64,000 bases of DNA from Planctomycetota bacterium (GCA_029259715.1 JAJDEP010000003.1:613370-677369); one strand, 5' to 3'; shown: positions 47,832-57,471, numbered from the stretch's first letter. Numbers and translations are program-made. The notes: a model not told the origin generated them from the letters alone.

Positions 47832-47992
47832 GGCGGTGGCCCGATCAGCCATTGTCGGATAGGCTGAGGGACAGGAATCTCCCCGATAATCCCTCCGATC
47901 CCCCGATTTTCGCCAAATCGATCGGCTTCAAACTGGTTCGGACGCCCGGGCAAGTTGCGCAACAGCCGTCCGACACCGCTGCGGAGTGCACC

Positions 47993-50332
47993 ATGCTGAA
48001 TAGAATCGGTCTGTCCCTCGTTGCCGCGATCGCCTTGGCCACACCGGCTTCCGCGCTTCAGGCGGACGGCGGCCCCCTCGACTTCGATCTCGTGCGCATC
48101 AACTCGCCGGGCCATCCGCTCGATCCGGGCATCACCTACGAGTACCAGCCCGTCAGCAGCCTCGTCGCCGAGGCCACCGGTGTCAGCACCGCCGACTTCA
48201 ACAACGACGGCTTCTACGACCTCCTGTTCTGCGGAACGGAAGGGCGTCCCAACGAACTCTACGTGAACAACCAGGACGGCACCTTCACCGAGGGCGCCGT
48301 TGCCTTCGGCGTGGACGAGCCCACCAAGCGCCGCGGCAACAGCCTGTTCTTCGATTACGACAACGACGGCGACAACGACCTGATGACGTTCGGGTATCCC
48401 AGTTTTCCGTTCGTCAATCTCGACCTCTACAGCTTCTTCCGCAACAACGGCCCCGAAGCGGGATACACCTTCACCGACGCCACGCTCGGTGTCGGCGGGT
48501 TCGCGCTCGGCCCCACGGTCGAGACGACCACCAAGGGCGAGCCGGGCGGGGCGGCCGCGGCCGACTTCGACAACGACGGCTACATCGACGTCGTCGTCAC
48601 CTACTGGTTCCGCAACAACCAGGTGCTCGGCTACTCCGACGACCAGTTCCGCCTGTGGCACAACGTCCCCAACCCGGCGCCGGACCTCGGCCAGCCCGAC
48701 TACTCCCCGCGCCTGTTCGTCGACGCGACGGCCTCCGCGGGACTCGATGGCCTGGGCATCGGATGGATCTGGCAACCCTCGTGGCACGACTTCAACCGCG
48801 ACGGCTTCGTCGACCTGCACATCAACGTCGAGGGTGGTGAGGACTTGCTGCTGCTCAACGACGGCGACGGCACCTTCACCGACGCCGATGCCACCAGCCT
48901 GGGCCTGAACTTCAACGGCCCCGAGCCGATCCCCGGCGGCGCCTGGGGTCACGAGATGGGCAAGGCCATCGGCGACTTCGACAACGATGGCGACATGGAT
49001 CTCTACCTGACCAACCCGGGATCGGAGAACGAGTTCAAGAAGGACGCCTTCTACCGCAACGACAGCGACCTCTCCGACGGCGGCTCCGGCCTCGATTTCA
49101 CCTACATCGGCGAGCTGAACGGTGTCACCACGAACTCCGACCTCATCGGCTGGGGCGCGGCCTTCAACGACCTCGACAACGACGGCGACCAGGACTTGCT
49201 CACGGCGCGCGGTCTGCAGCACAACGTCGCGCCGAACACCGTCTGGATGAACGAGTTCCCGCTCACCACGGGCGTCGAGCCCGTCATCGTCTGGACCGAC
49301 GTCACCGCCGACGTCGAGTTCAGCGGCCTGTCGACGGTCCTCGACACGGCCCGGGCCCTCACCATCCTCGACTTCGACAACGACGGCGACTTCGAGGCGG
49401 TCACCACCCGCTCGGGCAACTCGCCGCAGCTCCCGACCGACTTGATGGACGCGGTCTTCTACCTGAACACTTCGACCAGCACGAACAATTGGGTGCAGGT
49501 CGACACCGTCGAGATGGGCGGCAGCCTCAGCACCACCGGCGCCCGCGTCTACGTACGCACCGGCGGCCCCTCGGGCGTGGAGCAGATGGACGAGGTGCAG
49601 ACCGGCGGCAGCTTCCTGGCGCAGGAGCCGTCGAGGCTCCACTTCGGCCTCGGCACCGACCTGCCCGACTACCTGGCCGTGCGTTGGAACGACGGCCGCA
49701 TGACGGCCGTCTCCGGTGCCGGCGGGCCGCTCAACGGCCTGCAGACCGTCACGCGCTCCCTCGGCGACAACACGGGCGACCTCGATCAGGACGGCGACTG
49801 CAAGTGCGCCGATCTCGAGTTGTTCACCCAGGGCTTGATCGACGACGATGCGCTCGATGCCATGATTCCGGCGACATGGCCCTGGCGCGTGCTCGGCGAC
49901 ATGGACGGCAACGGTCTCCTCGACAACCGCGACTTGCTGCTGATGCGCCTCGAAGTGCGCACGTCATGGTGCGATCTCGGCAACGGCCTCGCCGGCGCCC
50001 TGGGAACTCCCCAGCTCACGGGGACGGGACTGGTCGCTCCGGGCTTGACCGTGGGCATCGATCTCACCAACGCCAAGCCCAACGCGCCGGCCTTCCTGTT
50101 CATGGGCCTGGGCGTCTGGAATGCACCCCTCTACGGGGGCACCCTGATTCCGTCCTTCGACCTGCCCCTGGTGGTCCTGGTGACCGACGGATCGGGCGAG
50201 ATCTCCCTCTCCGGCACCTGGCCGCTCTCCGCGCCGACCGATCTGCTCGCCCAACTCCAGTACTGGGTCGCGGAAGGCCCCGGCCCCTTCGACTTCGCGG
50301 CGAGCAACGGACTCTCGGCCCGCACCCAGTAG
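47993..50332 (+). CDS. Secreted VCBS/FG-GAP, ASPIC/UnbV and dockerin-like protein with shared C-terminal domain
   Basis: A 779-residue exported protein. ATG at 47993 begins a signal peptide (MLNRIGLSLVAAIALATPASA). The next ~480 residues carry at least seven calcium-loop repeats of VCBS type (DFNNDGFYD, DYDNDGDND, DFDNDGYID, DFNRDGFVD, DFDNDGDMD, DLDNDGDQD, DFDNDGDFE). An ASPIC/UnbV-like segment follows (HFGLGTDLPDYLAVRWNDGR, residues ~545-565), then two dockerin-like loops (DLDQDGDCKCADL and DMDGNGLLDNRDL). The last 121 residues are a diverged copy of the C-terminal domain in the two proteins at 5.7-10.1 kb. Such proteins bind calcium and sit outside the cell; ligand unknown. Confidence 0.85.
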   Translation: MLNRIGLSLVAAIALATPASALQADGGPLDFDLVRINSPGHPLDPGITYEYQPVSSLVAEATGVSTADFNNDGFYDLLFCGTEGRPNELYVNNQDGTFTEGAVAFGVDEPTKRRGNSLFFDYDNDGDNDLMTFGYPSFPFVNLDLYSFFRNNGPEAGYTFTDATLGVGGFALGPTVETTTKGEPGGAAAADFDNDGYIDVVVTYWFRNNQVLGYSDDQFRLWHNVPNPAPDLGQPDYSPRLFVDATASAGLDGLGIGWIWQPSWHDFNRDGFVDLHINVEGGEDLLLLNDGDGTFTDADATSLGLNFNGPEPIPGGAWGHEMGKAIGDFDNDGDMDLYLTNPGSENEFKKDAFYRNDSDLSDGGSGLDFTYIGELNGVTTNSDLIGWGAAFNDLDNDGDQDLLTARGLQHNVAPNTVWMNEFPLTTGVEPVIVWTDVTADVEFSGLSTVLDTARALTILDFDNDGDFEAVTTRSGNSPQLPTDLMDAVFYLNTSTSTNNWVQVDTVEMGGSLSTTGARVYVRTGGPSGVEQMDEVQTGGSFLAQEPSRLHFGLGTDLPDYLAVRWNDGRMTAVSGAGGPLNGLQTVTRSLGDNTGDLDQDGDCKCADLELFTQGLIDDDALDAMIPATWPWRVLGDMDGNGLLDNRDLLLMRLEVRTSWCDLGNGLAGALGTPQLTGTGLVAPGLTVGIDLTNAKPNAPAFLFMGLGVWNAPLYGGTLIPSFDLPLVVLVTDGSGEISLSGTWPLSAPTDLLAQLQYWVAEGPGPFDFAASNGLSARTQ

Positions 50333-50438
50333 AGGGGCGGAAGCGGATCGGGATCACCCTGGCGGACCGGGTCAGTACACCTTCGCCGCCAGCAACGCGG
50401 TGTCGGCTCTCACGCCGTAGGGCGCGACCGCTCAGGAC

Positions 50439-50624
50439 TCAGAACACGGTGTAGACGAAGGGCGCCACTGCGGGAGTGATCTGCAGCAGGATCAGCAGCA
50501 AGGCTACGGGCAACAGGATGGCGAGCACCGGAACCATCCACCAGAACGGGCCGCGCCACATGGCGACGACCAGCTCCTGTGCCGTGCCCAGGCCGATCCC
50601 GATTCTCTGCAGTCTGCGCGCCAC
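50439..50624 (-). CDS. DUF5989 small membrane protein
   Basis: A 61-residue single-helix protein: WWMVPVLAILLPVALLLILLQ followed by ITPAVAPFVYTVF. The ending APFxYTxF after a long hydrophobic helix is the DUF5989 pattern. Such genes are known next to carbamoyltransferases and SxtJ proteins in polysaccharide clusters, and here the carbamoyltransferase gene lies directly upstream. GTG at 50624 has GGAG 6-7 nt before it and is preferred over a GTG at 50675 that lacks a ribosome site. Role unknown, perhaps a membrane tether for the carbamoyltransferase (inference). Confidence 0.75.
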   Translation of the reverse strand: MARRLQRIGIGLGTAQELVVAMWRGPFWWMVPVLAILLPVALLLILLQITPAVAPFVYTVF

Positions 50625-50718
50625 CGTCGTCTCCGCGGCTTGATCGGACCCGCACCGGTCCGCGCCGGATGGCACCGGCGGCTCACCATCCTACCGTCAC
50701 CATGAAGATCGCGGGAAA

Positions 50719-52440
50719 TCACGCCGTCGCGGGCGGTCGGCCCTCACGCATCCAGGCTCTGTCCTCGATGATCATGCCGTCCCAGCGGCTCTGCTCGAAC
50801 AGACGCACCGCATCGTCGACGCTGGCCATGAGGGGCTCTCCGGGGCGACGCAGGTCCGTCTGCAAGGCAGCCGCATAACCCGTTCGCTCGCCGACTCGGG
50901 TCAGCACCCGGTGCAGCAGCGGGTGATCACCGGCGCCGACGGACCAGACGCGCGCGCGCCCATCGACGTGGACGCCAGCGCCGAGAGCCTGCGCCACACC
51001 GGGCCGCGCCCTGACCGCCACCGGGCCGTTGGCGATGGCGGGTCGCGCCGACGGCGGGACATCGAAGAGTGCCGGCACCGCCTGTTCGGCAAACGCGAGG
51101 GGTGCCGTGCGCCAGGCGGGAAACGACACCGGGTCCGCTTGCAGAGCATCCCGCTGAGCCGCGGAACGAGGATCGGCCAAGAGGCAACGTCGGCCCCGGG
51201 CCTGAGGACCCGGCTCGGCATGACCGTGCAACCACGCCATGCATCCCCCGGCGACGAGCCTTGCCGCGAGTTGCTCGACGACGGCTTCGTCACCCGCCAG
51301 CGCGAGGGGGCCCTGGGTCACATCGCCCCGGAGTGTCTCGCCGAGTAATGACACCGACCAGTCGGCGCCCCCGGCCGGCAGCAGCGCTCCCTGTTCCGAC
51401 GCCTGCCCTCCGTGCAAGGCGGCCCCCAAGGCGGCCAGGCCGCCGTCGGCGACGGGCGCTACATGGATCGACTCGAAGAGGCCTGACTCCGCCAGGTGGC
51501 CGAGCAGAGTCGCGTCGGTCGCCAGCGGGCCGGCGAGGCACATGCGAGAGCACTCCGTCCGGCGTCGGGTCTCCTGCGCCAGACGTAGCAACGCTCGTGC
51601 AGAGAAGGCCTCGACGGCGGCGGCCCCATCCGCCACAGGCCCCGAGGGGACCGCACCCACCGGGAGACGGGGCGCCGGCCCCAACAAACGCTGCAAGCGC
51701 GCCGTGGCTCCCGCCTCCGGATCGAACCACGCGTCGAAAGCCTCTCGAGCCAGGCTGACCCCGTCTGCAGAGTCGCGACACAATGCCGCATCCAACGCGC
51801 CGTCGTGGCACGCACCGTAGGCGGCCAGGTCGCCGACACGCCCGTCGTCGTCAGACCCCTCCATCAGCAGACCCAGGTGATCGGCGAGCACCATGCGGCT
51901 CGTCGGCAGCGACTGCCAACCCTCCAGGGACGCCAACCGCTCGATGCGTGCGTCCCGTCCGCGGAAGATGCTGGCGCCGTCATTCTCGGCGCCCCGATCG
52001 AGCACCAGGATGGCCGCCTCGGACCAGGGCGAGGTGGCCCAGGCTCCCGCGGCGAGGGCTCGATGCCCATCCGCGAAGAGCACCCGGTCTCCCGGCAGGT
52101 CGAACTCGTCGGCGAGACGGCCCTTGATCCAGAGCGCATCGCCCAACCAACGCGACATGCTCCGGCCGAAGGCGCCGACGCCGCGCGGGAAGGCCGCCAT
52201 CTGGTTCATCAGCAATCGCTGAAAGGTCGCGACGGGCTTCTCGGCGAGCACGATGTAGTCGGGTCGTTCACGACCCGCACCAACTCTCGCGAGGCAGGCC
52301 CGGGCCGCCCGCAGGGGCAGCGACGGATCGGCGCGCCGGCGCGTCCAACGTTCCTCCATGTTCAATGCGAGCGGTCGCCCCTCGCGAACCAGGGCCGCCG
52401 CCGCGCCATCGCGTCCGATGGAGAGCCCGAGGACGTGCAT
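50719..52440 (-). CDS. Carbamoyltransferase (NodU/CmcH/TobZ family), probably catalytically altered
   Basis: A 573-residue protein with the fold of O-carbamoyltransferases, which move a carbamoyl group from carbamoyl phosphate to a hydroxyl of a sugar or antibiotic. The N-terminus MHVLGLSIGRDGAAAAL and the ILVLDRGAENDGAS and DLAAYG segments align with the Kae1-like domain. The C-terminal block GPQARGRRCLLADPR matches the YrdC-like region's GPRALGNRSILADPR. However, the metal-binding HHxxHA is degraded to DGHRALA, and several Arg/Leu in the second motif are changed. It may have lost or changed activity. ATG at 52440 overlaps the ferritin-like gene's TGA. Carbamate kinase elsewhere in the window could supply or consume carbamoyl phosphate. 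Confidence 0.75.
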   Translation of the reverse strand: MHVLGLSIGRDGAAAALVREGRPLALNMEERWTRRRADPSLPLRAARACLARVGAGRERPDYIVLAEKPVATFQRLLMNQMAAFPRGVGAFGRSMSRWLGDALWIKGRLADEFDLPGDRVLFADGHRALAAGAWATSPWSEAAILVLDRGAENDGASIFRGRDARIERLASLEGWQSLPTSRMVLADHLGLLMEGSDDDGRVGDLAAYGACHDGALDAALCRDSADGVSLAREAFDAWFDPEAGATARLQRLLGPAPRLPVGAVPSGPVADGAAAVEAFSARALLRLAQETRRRTECSRMCLAGPLATDATLLGHLAESGLFESIHVAPVADGGLAALGAALHGGQASEQGALLPAGGADWSVSLLGETLRGDVTQGPLALAGDEAVVEQLAARLVAGGCMAWLHGHAEPGPQARGRRCLLADPRSAAQRDALQADPVSFPAWRTAPLAFAEQAVPALFDVPPSARPAIANGPVAVRARPGVAQALGAGVHVDGRARVWSVGAGDHPLLHRVLTRVGERTGYAAALQTDLRRPGEPLMASVDDAVRLFEQSRWDGMIIEDRAWMREGRPPATA

Positions 52441-53219
52441 CAGGCCTGGCCGCGCATGTCTTCGGGGTCGCCGTTGCTGGGCTCGGACCATCCGCCCGTG
52501 CCCGCGCGGCGTCGGGCCAGCAGCGCGAACGGCGCCAAGACCGTCAGGTACAAGGCCCGCAGCAGCGTGCGCGAGAACCCCGAAGCCGACGCGGCCCCGG
52601 CCCGCTTCCAGGCGCCCCACCAGCGACTGCTCCGGGCGGCGCTGCGGGCCCGACGCACCTCGAACTCGCGGCCCTCCTCGCGCCAGCGCTCCAGCGTCGC
52701 GCGGGTGTAGGACACGTGATACTGCTCGTCGCGGAGGATCTCGTCGAAGACGGCGAGCGTCTCCGCATCGTCGCTGACCAGTTCCCGGTGAATCGAGAAC
52801 AGCTGCTCGGCCTGGACTTCGGCGTGTTCGAGCATGGCGACATACGCCACGACACCCCGCTCATCCACCTGATCATTGCCGAAGAAACCGTGAGCATTGA
52901 GGCCTTGCTCGCGCCGTCCCCGGGACAAGTCCAGCAGCTTGTCATCCGACGTGATGTCGCCGAGGTCGTGGATGCCGTGCTTCTCCCGCAAGCTCCTCGC
53001 GCGCTGCCGGAACAATTCCGCGTGGCGACGTTCATCGGCTGCGTGGCGCCGCATGAGCTCGATCAGCTCGCCATCACCGACACGATCGATGGCGGCGGAG
53101 ATGTCGTGACCGGCATCCTCCTCGGTGCGTGCATAGCTCTCGAGGGTGGCGATCGTGCGCTCGGGGTCATTCCAGACCCTCCGGCAGCGCCGACGCGTCA
53201 GCCAATTGGCGATGCCCAC
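52440..53219 (-). CDS. Ferritin-like di-iron protein
   Basis: A 259-residue protein whose first ~190 residues form a ferritin-like four-helix bundle. Metal-ligand pairs are visible as E-x-x-H in DERRH (Glu63, His66) and DEQYH (near residue 170), with additional Glu in YARTEEDAG (~30-36) and HAEVQAEQ (~132-139), enough for a carboxylate-bridged di-iron centre. The C-terminal ~60 residues are basic with a hydrophobic run (ALYLTVLAPFALLARRR) that may attach to the membrane. In this family, di-iron proteins act as oxidases, hydroxylases or demethylase-like enzymes. It is the first gene of a three-gene minus-strand operon with carbamoyltransferase and DUF5989, which hints at natural-product or glycan tailoring (inference). 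Confidence 0.8.
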   Translation of the reverse strand: MGIANWLTRRRCRRVWNDPERTIATLESYARTEEDAGHDISAAIDRVGDGELIELMRRHAADERRHAELFRQRARSLREKHGIHDLGDITSDDKLLDLSRGRREQGLNAHGFFGNDQVDERGVVAYVAMLEHAEVQAEQLFSIHRELVSDDAETLAVFDEILRDEQYHVSYTRATLERWREEGREFEVRRARSAARSSRWWGAWKRAGAASASGFSRTLLRALYLTVLAPFALLARRRAGTGGWSEPSNGDPEDMRGQA

Positions 53220-53280
53220 GACTTCACCCTTCCCCCGAAGGTGTGCGGGCTCCCGACTCGAGGGATCCGCAGTGCCCGAG

Positions 53281-53286
53281 AGTATA
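53281..53286 (-). promoter_or_regulatory. Candidate -10 box of the ferritin-like operon
   Basis: The minus strand reads TATACT here (five of six consensus bases), in an otherwise GC-rich divergent gap and about 62 bp before the ATG at 53219. No good -35 is seen 16-18 bp upstream, so this is weak. Confidence 0.25.
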
Positions 53287-53409
53287 GGGCATGGTGGCCG
53301 AGTGCGGGCCGATGCGACTCACCGTCCGTGAAGTCCTCTCAGTCGTGTTCTGCGTGCGTCCGGTCGAGGGTGTGCCACCGTTTGGACATGCGTCTCGGGG
53401 GTTCTCAGC

Positions 53410-55359
53410 ATGAAGCGGCGGGCAATCAGGGTGGCAGCAATCAGGGCGGCACTGGTCTTCTGCACTCTGTGCGTGAGCGCGCACACTGCGGCCGCTCACG
53501 GCGGGCAGTACATGGCCCCGGCCTCCAGCGCGAGCAGCGGCGCCGATGCGGCCGCCCCTGTGACGAACCCCGGCGGCGCCGCGAGTTCAACGGGCGCCCG
53601 GACCGGGGGTGGCACGCAACTGAACGGCGCCACGACCTCCACCCGCCCCCTCTCGCGCCAATCCGGTCGTCGTTCGACGGCGGCCACGTCGACGCCCCTC
53701 TTCATCGAGAGCTTCTCCCGCTGGGAATTCTGGTGGGACAACAACAAGGACGCCTTCATCGACCTGAAGGCGCGCCTCGGCGACAACGCCCGGGCCTCCA
53801 GCGCGCTCGGCGCCATGACCGGGCGCGGTCGCAAGTCCAAGAACCTGCCCGAGCGCCCGGACCCCGCGACGATCCGCACCGAGGTGATCCCCTTCCTCAT
53901 GCAGGTGGCCGCCTCCTCGGATCAACGGGACATCCTCGACTCCACCGTGCTCGCCCTCGGCCGCATCTCCAGCGATGCGGACACCGTGACCGTCACCCAG
54001 GGGATCGTGCCCCTGCTCGCCAGCCGCGAGCTCTCCGTGAGCAGCTCGGCCGCCCTGGCCCTCGGCGTCCTCGGCGCCCCGCGCAACATCCCGCTGCTGA
54101 CGCACCTGATGCTCGACGACGCCGAAGGGCGCAAGCTCGCGGGCAGCGGCGGCGCCGACCGGGTGCCGTGGCTCGTGCGCGCCTTCGCCGCGATCGCCCT
54201 GGGCCTCATCGACGACGCCTCGGCCGTGCCCCAGCTCGAGCAGCTGATCGAGACGACACCCTCGAGCGATCGCGACCTGAAGGCCTGCGCTGTGGTGGCC
54301 CTGGGGCTGATGACGAACGACGCCCGCCCGCGCATCGTCAACTTCATGACCGGTCTCCTCGCGGACAAGCGCCTCGACGCCACCGTCCGCAGCTACATCC
54401 CCACGGCCCTGGGCAAGCTCGGCGGCCGGGCGGCCATCGCGCCCTTGCTGGCCGTGCTCGGCGACGAGCGCACCGAACACGTCGTGCGTCAGTCGGCCGC
54501 CATCGGCCTGGGGCGCCTGTCCGGCATCGAAGACGAGGCCGTCATCGACGCCCTGGCCGCCATCATCACCTCGGGCGGTGACGCCCTCACCCGCCACTTC
54601 GCCTTCATCAGCCTGGCCAAGATCGGCGCGGCCGACACCGCGCCCTCCGCCCACGAGGCGGCGCACCGGCGCATCACCGGGCTGCTGTCCGAACAGTTGA
54701 CCGACCCCAAGCGTCGCACCAACCGTTCGTGGGCCGGACTCTCGGCCGCCCTCTACGGTCGCGTCCACCCGGAGGCCGCCGCCACGCTGGTGCCCTTGCT
54801 GCGCGACGCCTACACCGAGGAGCGCGATCCCTCCTACAAGGCCGCCTTCGCCGTGGCCCTGGGCCTGCTCGACGATCGCGCCATGGCGCCCGTCATCCAC
54901 GCCGACCTGCTCGAGACCCAGCAGGAGGACTTCAACGGCTACGCCTGCATCGCCCTGGGGCTGATGCGCTACGAGGAGGCGGCCGCGACCGTGCGGCGCC
55001 TGTGCCGCGATCCTTCGGTGTCGACGACCTATCGCCTGCAGACCGCCACGAGCCTGGGGTTGATGGCCGACCCCGACGCGGTGGACCTGCTGCTCGACGT
55101 GCTGCACGAATCCGAGACCCTCGGCGTGAGTGCCGCCGTGGCCCAGGCCATCGGGCTCATCGGCGACGTCCGCTCCATCGGCACGCTGCGCGCCGTAGCC
55201 GGCGACGAGGACGCCACCGATCTCGTGCGCGCCTTCGCCTGCGTGGCCCTCGGCCTGGTCGGCGAGCGCACGCCGCTCCCGTGGAACGCCGTCATCGGAG
55301 CGGACAACAACTACGCGGCCGGGCTGCCCTCGGTGGTCGAGATCCTCGACATCCTCTGA
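53410..55359 (+). CDS. Exported HEAT-repeat (PBS-lyase-like) protein
   Basis: A 649-residue protein. A signal peptide (residues 1-29, ending HTAAAH) and a low-complexity Ser/Ala/Gly/Thr segment (~35-95) precede an alpha-solenoid. From ~residue 150 to the end, repeats of ~35-45 residues each contain an ALGxLG/ALGLM turn (AVVALGLM, SAAIGLGRL, AFAVALGLL, CIALGLM, ATSLGLMAD, VAQAIGLIGD), typical of HEAT/PBS-lyase repeats. Such solenoids bind proteins and serve as scaffolds; enzymatic activity is not expected. It is located in the periplasm or on the cell surface. Divergent from the ferritin-like operon. Confidence 0.85.
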   Translation: MKRRAIRVAAIRAALVFCTLCVSAHTAAAHGGQYMAPASSASSGADAAAPVTNPGGAASSTGARTGGGTQLNGATTSTRPLSRQSGRRSTAATSTPLFIESFSRWEFWWDNNKDAFIDLKARLGDNARASSALGAMTGRGRKSKNLPERPDPATIRTEVIPFLMQVAASSDQRDILDSTVLALGRISSDADTVTVTQGIVPLLASRELSVSSSAALALGVLGAPRNIPLLTHLMLDDAEGRKLAGSGGADRVPWLVRAFAAIALGLIDDASAVPQLEQLIETTPSSDRDLKACAVVALGLMTNDARPRIVNFMTGLLADKRLDATVRSYIPTALGKLGGRAAIAPLLAVLGDERTEHVVRQSAAIGLGRLSGIEDEAVIDALAAIITSGGDALTRHFAFISLAKIGAADTAPSAHEAAHRRITGLLSEQLTDPKRRTNRSWAGLSAALYGRVHPEAAATLVPLLRDAYTEERDPSYKAAFAVALGLLDDRAMAPVIHADLLETQQEDFNGYACIALGLMRYEEAAATVRRLCRDPSVSTTYRLQTATSLGLMADPDAVDLLLDVLHESETLGVSAAVAQAIGLIGDVRSIGTLRAVAGDEDATDLVRAFACVALGLVGERTPLPWNAVIGADNNYAAGLPSVVEILDIL

Positions 55360-55477
55360 CCGCCGCGGTGCGTATAGTCCGGGGATGCCGACCCGGGTCC
55401 AGCATCCCGCCTCGCCTCACGTCCCGCCGTCCGTGGGTCCACACCCGGTCGGTCCGCTGTTCAGGGCCCCGCTGCCG

Positions 55478-56890
55478 ATGGCCCGCTTGTTGATGTTCCT
55501 GTCGCTCGTGCTCGCGCTGAGCGGCCACACCGCCTGCAGCCCGCCGGACGCTCCGCGCAACGTCCTGGTGATCACGCTCGACACGACGCGGGCCGACCAC
55601 CTCTCCTGCTACGGCTACCCGCTCGAGCTCACCCCCCACATCGACGCGGTCGCCCGGCGGGGCGTGCTCTTCGAGCGGGCCTACGCGCCCATGGGCCAGA
55701 CCCTGCCGTCCCACTCGACCCTCTTCACGGGACTCTGGCCGCGGGTCCACGGCGCCCTCGAGAACCACTTCCTGCTCTCCCCGGACGTGACCACCCTGGC
55801 CGAGGACCTCGCCGCCCGGGGCTACGTCACCGCCGGCGTGACCGGCACGCGGGTGCTCGACGCCGACACCGGCATCGCCCAGGGCATCGAGCACTGGGAC
55901 GAAGAAGGCATGCGCCGGGAGGAGGGCCGCAAGCTGGCCGAGCGCAAGGCCCCCGAGGTGGTCGACCGGGCCCTGGCCTGGGCCGACCGCCACCTCGCCT
56001 CGCCGGAGGCCGAACGGCCCTACTTCCTGTGGGCGCATTTCTTCGATCCGCACACGCCCTTCGAGGCCCCGCCGGAATTCCGCGCGGGCATCGACGAGGC
56101 GGTGGTGGCCGAGCGGGTGCAGCAGTCCCGTTCACGCATCCGACGCGTCGGCGAGGAACCGGGCCACGACCCCATGGCCCGCCTCGCCGAGTATTGGGCC
56201 GACTACGCGGCAGAGATCCGCTTCACCGACCACGAGCTCGGGCGGCTCTTCGACGGCCTGACCGAGCGCGGCCTGATGCAGGACACCGTGGTCGTCATCG
56301 TCGGCGACCACGGCGAGGGCCTGCTCGAGCACGGCACCCGCACCCACGGCATGAACCTGTTCGACGAGGTCGTGCGCGTCCCGCTGATCATCGCCACGCC
56401 AAACGGCGAGCTGGCGGGCACCCGCGTCGACGAGGCCCTCTCCATCAAGGACGTGCGCGCCACCGTCGTGGGTCTGGCCGACGGCTCGGCACCCGGGGGC
56501 CCCGACGATCTGTGGAAGGACCTGCGCGCGCGCGGCGCGCTGCGCCCCCGTCCCGTGATCCTCGAGCGCCCCCACTACTCCGACAACAACCTGCTGACGC
56601 GCACCAACTCCTTCTACACGGAGGGGCGCGAGGCGGGGCCGATGCTCGCCATCGTCGCCGAGGGCCACAAGCTCGTGGTGCGCCCGGACGGCGGCCACTG
56701 GCTGTTCGACCTCTCCGCCACGTCACCCGAGTTCGAGGACATCTCCGCCCGGTCGCCCGCCCTCACCGACCGCCTGCACGGCATGTTGCAGGCCTGGCTC
56801 GATGCCCATCCGGTGCTGCACGACGCCGACTCGCAGGACCTGTCGCCCGAGCGCCTCGAGATGCTGGAGCAGCTCGGCTACGGACGCTGA
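55478..56890 (+). CDS. Sulfatase-superfamily lipoprotein lacking the formylglycine motif
   Basis: A 470-residue alkaline-phosphatase-superfamily hydrolase. ATG at 55478 gives a lipoprotein signal (MARLLMFLSLVLALSGHTAC, Cys20). The first metal-ligand block is VITLDTTRADHLSCYGY (Asp35 region). The active-site segment reads TLPSHSTLFTG (Thr75), where true sulfatases have C/S-x-P-x-R; here no Cys/Ser is converted to formylglycine, and a Thr nucleophile as in phosphoglycerol transferase-like or phosphodiesterase-like members is more likely. HFFDPHTPF and VGDHGEGLLEHG supply the other metal ligands. So it is probably a phosphohydrolase or phosphotransferase at the membrane surface, despite resembling a sulfatase. 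Confidence 0.8.
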   Translation: MARLLMFLSLVLALSGHTACSPPDAPRNVLVITLDTTRADHLSCYGYPLELTPHIDAVARRGVLFERAYAPMGQTLPSHSTLFTGLWPRVHGALENHFLLSPDVTTLAEDLAARGYVTAGVTGTRVLDADTGIAQGIEHWDEEGMRREEGRKLAERKAPEVVDRALAWADRHLASPEAERPYFLWAHFFDPHTPFEAPPEFRAGIDEAVVAERVQQSRSRIRRVGEEPGHDPMARLAEYWADYAAEIRFTDHELGRLFDGLTERGLMQDTVVVIVGDHGEGLLEHGTRTHGMNLFDEVVRVPLIIATPNGELAGTRVDEALSIKDVRATVVGLADGSAPGGPDDLWKDLRARGALRPRPVILERPHYSDNNLLTRTNSFYTEGREAGPMLAIVAEGHKLVVRPDGGHWLFDLSATSPEFEDISARSPALTDRLHGMLQAWLDAHPVLHDADSQDLSPERLEMLEQLGYGR

Positions 56891-56938
56891 GGCCGGCTCC
56901 GGCGACCGGGTGAGTCAGCGCGACGACCGCCCTGATGA

Positions 56939-57415
56939 TCACAGCGAGCGTCGCTTTGAACTGCCCGGGTCATCAAAGCCCCACGCGATGGTGTGCAGGC
57001 CGACGATGAGTGGCGCCACGGGCACCAGCCAAAATCGCCAGGAACCGGCCTGACCGAGGAATCCGAACGCGAGCAAGACGCCCAGACAGGCCAGCAGGCA
57101 GCCTCCCAGGAGTGACAGCAGCTCTCCATCGGAGAGGGTGCGACGTGCGCCGGCACCCGTCGCCACCGGGCCCACCGTCGACCACAGGGCCAGGACCCCC
57201 GACGCCGCAGGCCCATAGATCATGGCGAAGAGGGGCAGTCCGACAATGACTTGCCACCACTCGCTGCCCTCGAATCCGGAGGCAGCGAAGGCACAGAATT
57301 GCGAGAGGGCGTACACGGTGGCGAGGAACATCACCAGGCTCACCGGGATCACCCCGACGAAGAATTCGATCATGGCGATGACCTGGTGCGACCGGCGGTA
57401 ACGCTTGTGAGCCAT
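56939..57415 (-). CDS. Four-TM membrane protein of unknown function
   Basis: A 158-residue protein with a basic N-terminus (MAHKRYRRSHQ) and about four hydrophobic helices (FFVGVIPVSLVMFLATVYAL, VIVGLPLFAMIYGPAASGVLAL, LLSLLGGCLLACLGVLLAFGFL, FWLVPVAPLIVGLHTIAW). ATG at 57415 is chosen because the basic start fits the positive-inside rule; a longer reading adds nine uninformative residues. Not recognised as a named family. Confidence 0.65.
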   Translation of the reverse strand: MAHKRYRRSHQVIAMIEFFVGVIPVSLVMFLATVYALSQFCAFAASGFEGSEWWQVIVGLPLFAMIYGPAASGVLALWSTVGPVATGAGARRTLSDGELLSLLGGCLLACLGVLLAFGFLGQAGSWRFWLVPVAPLIVGLHTIAWGFDDPGSSKRRSL

Positions 57416-57471
57416 GGTCACGCCTCCACTGTCGTCACGCATCCTCCGTCATCTGCCGCGCCGAGGCGTCC

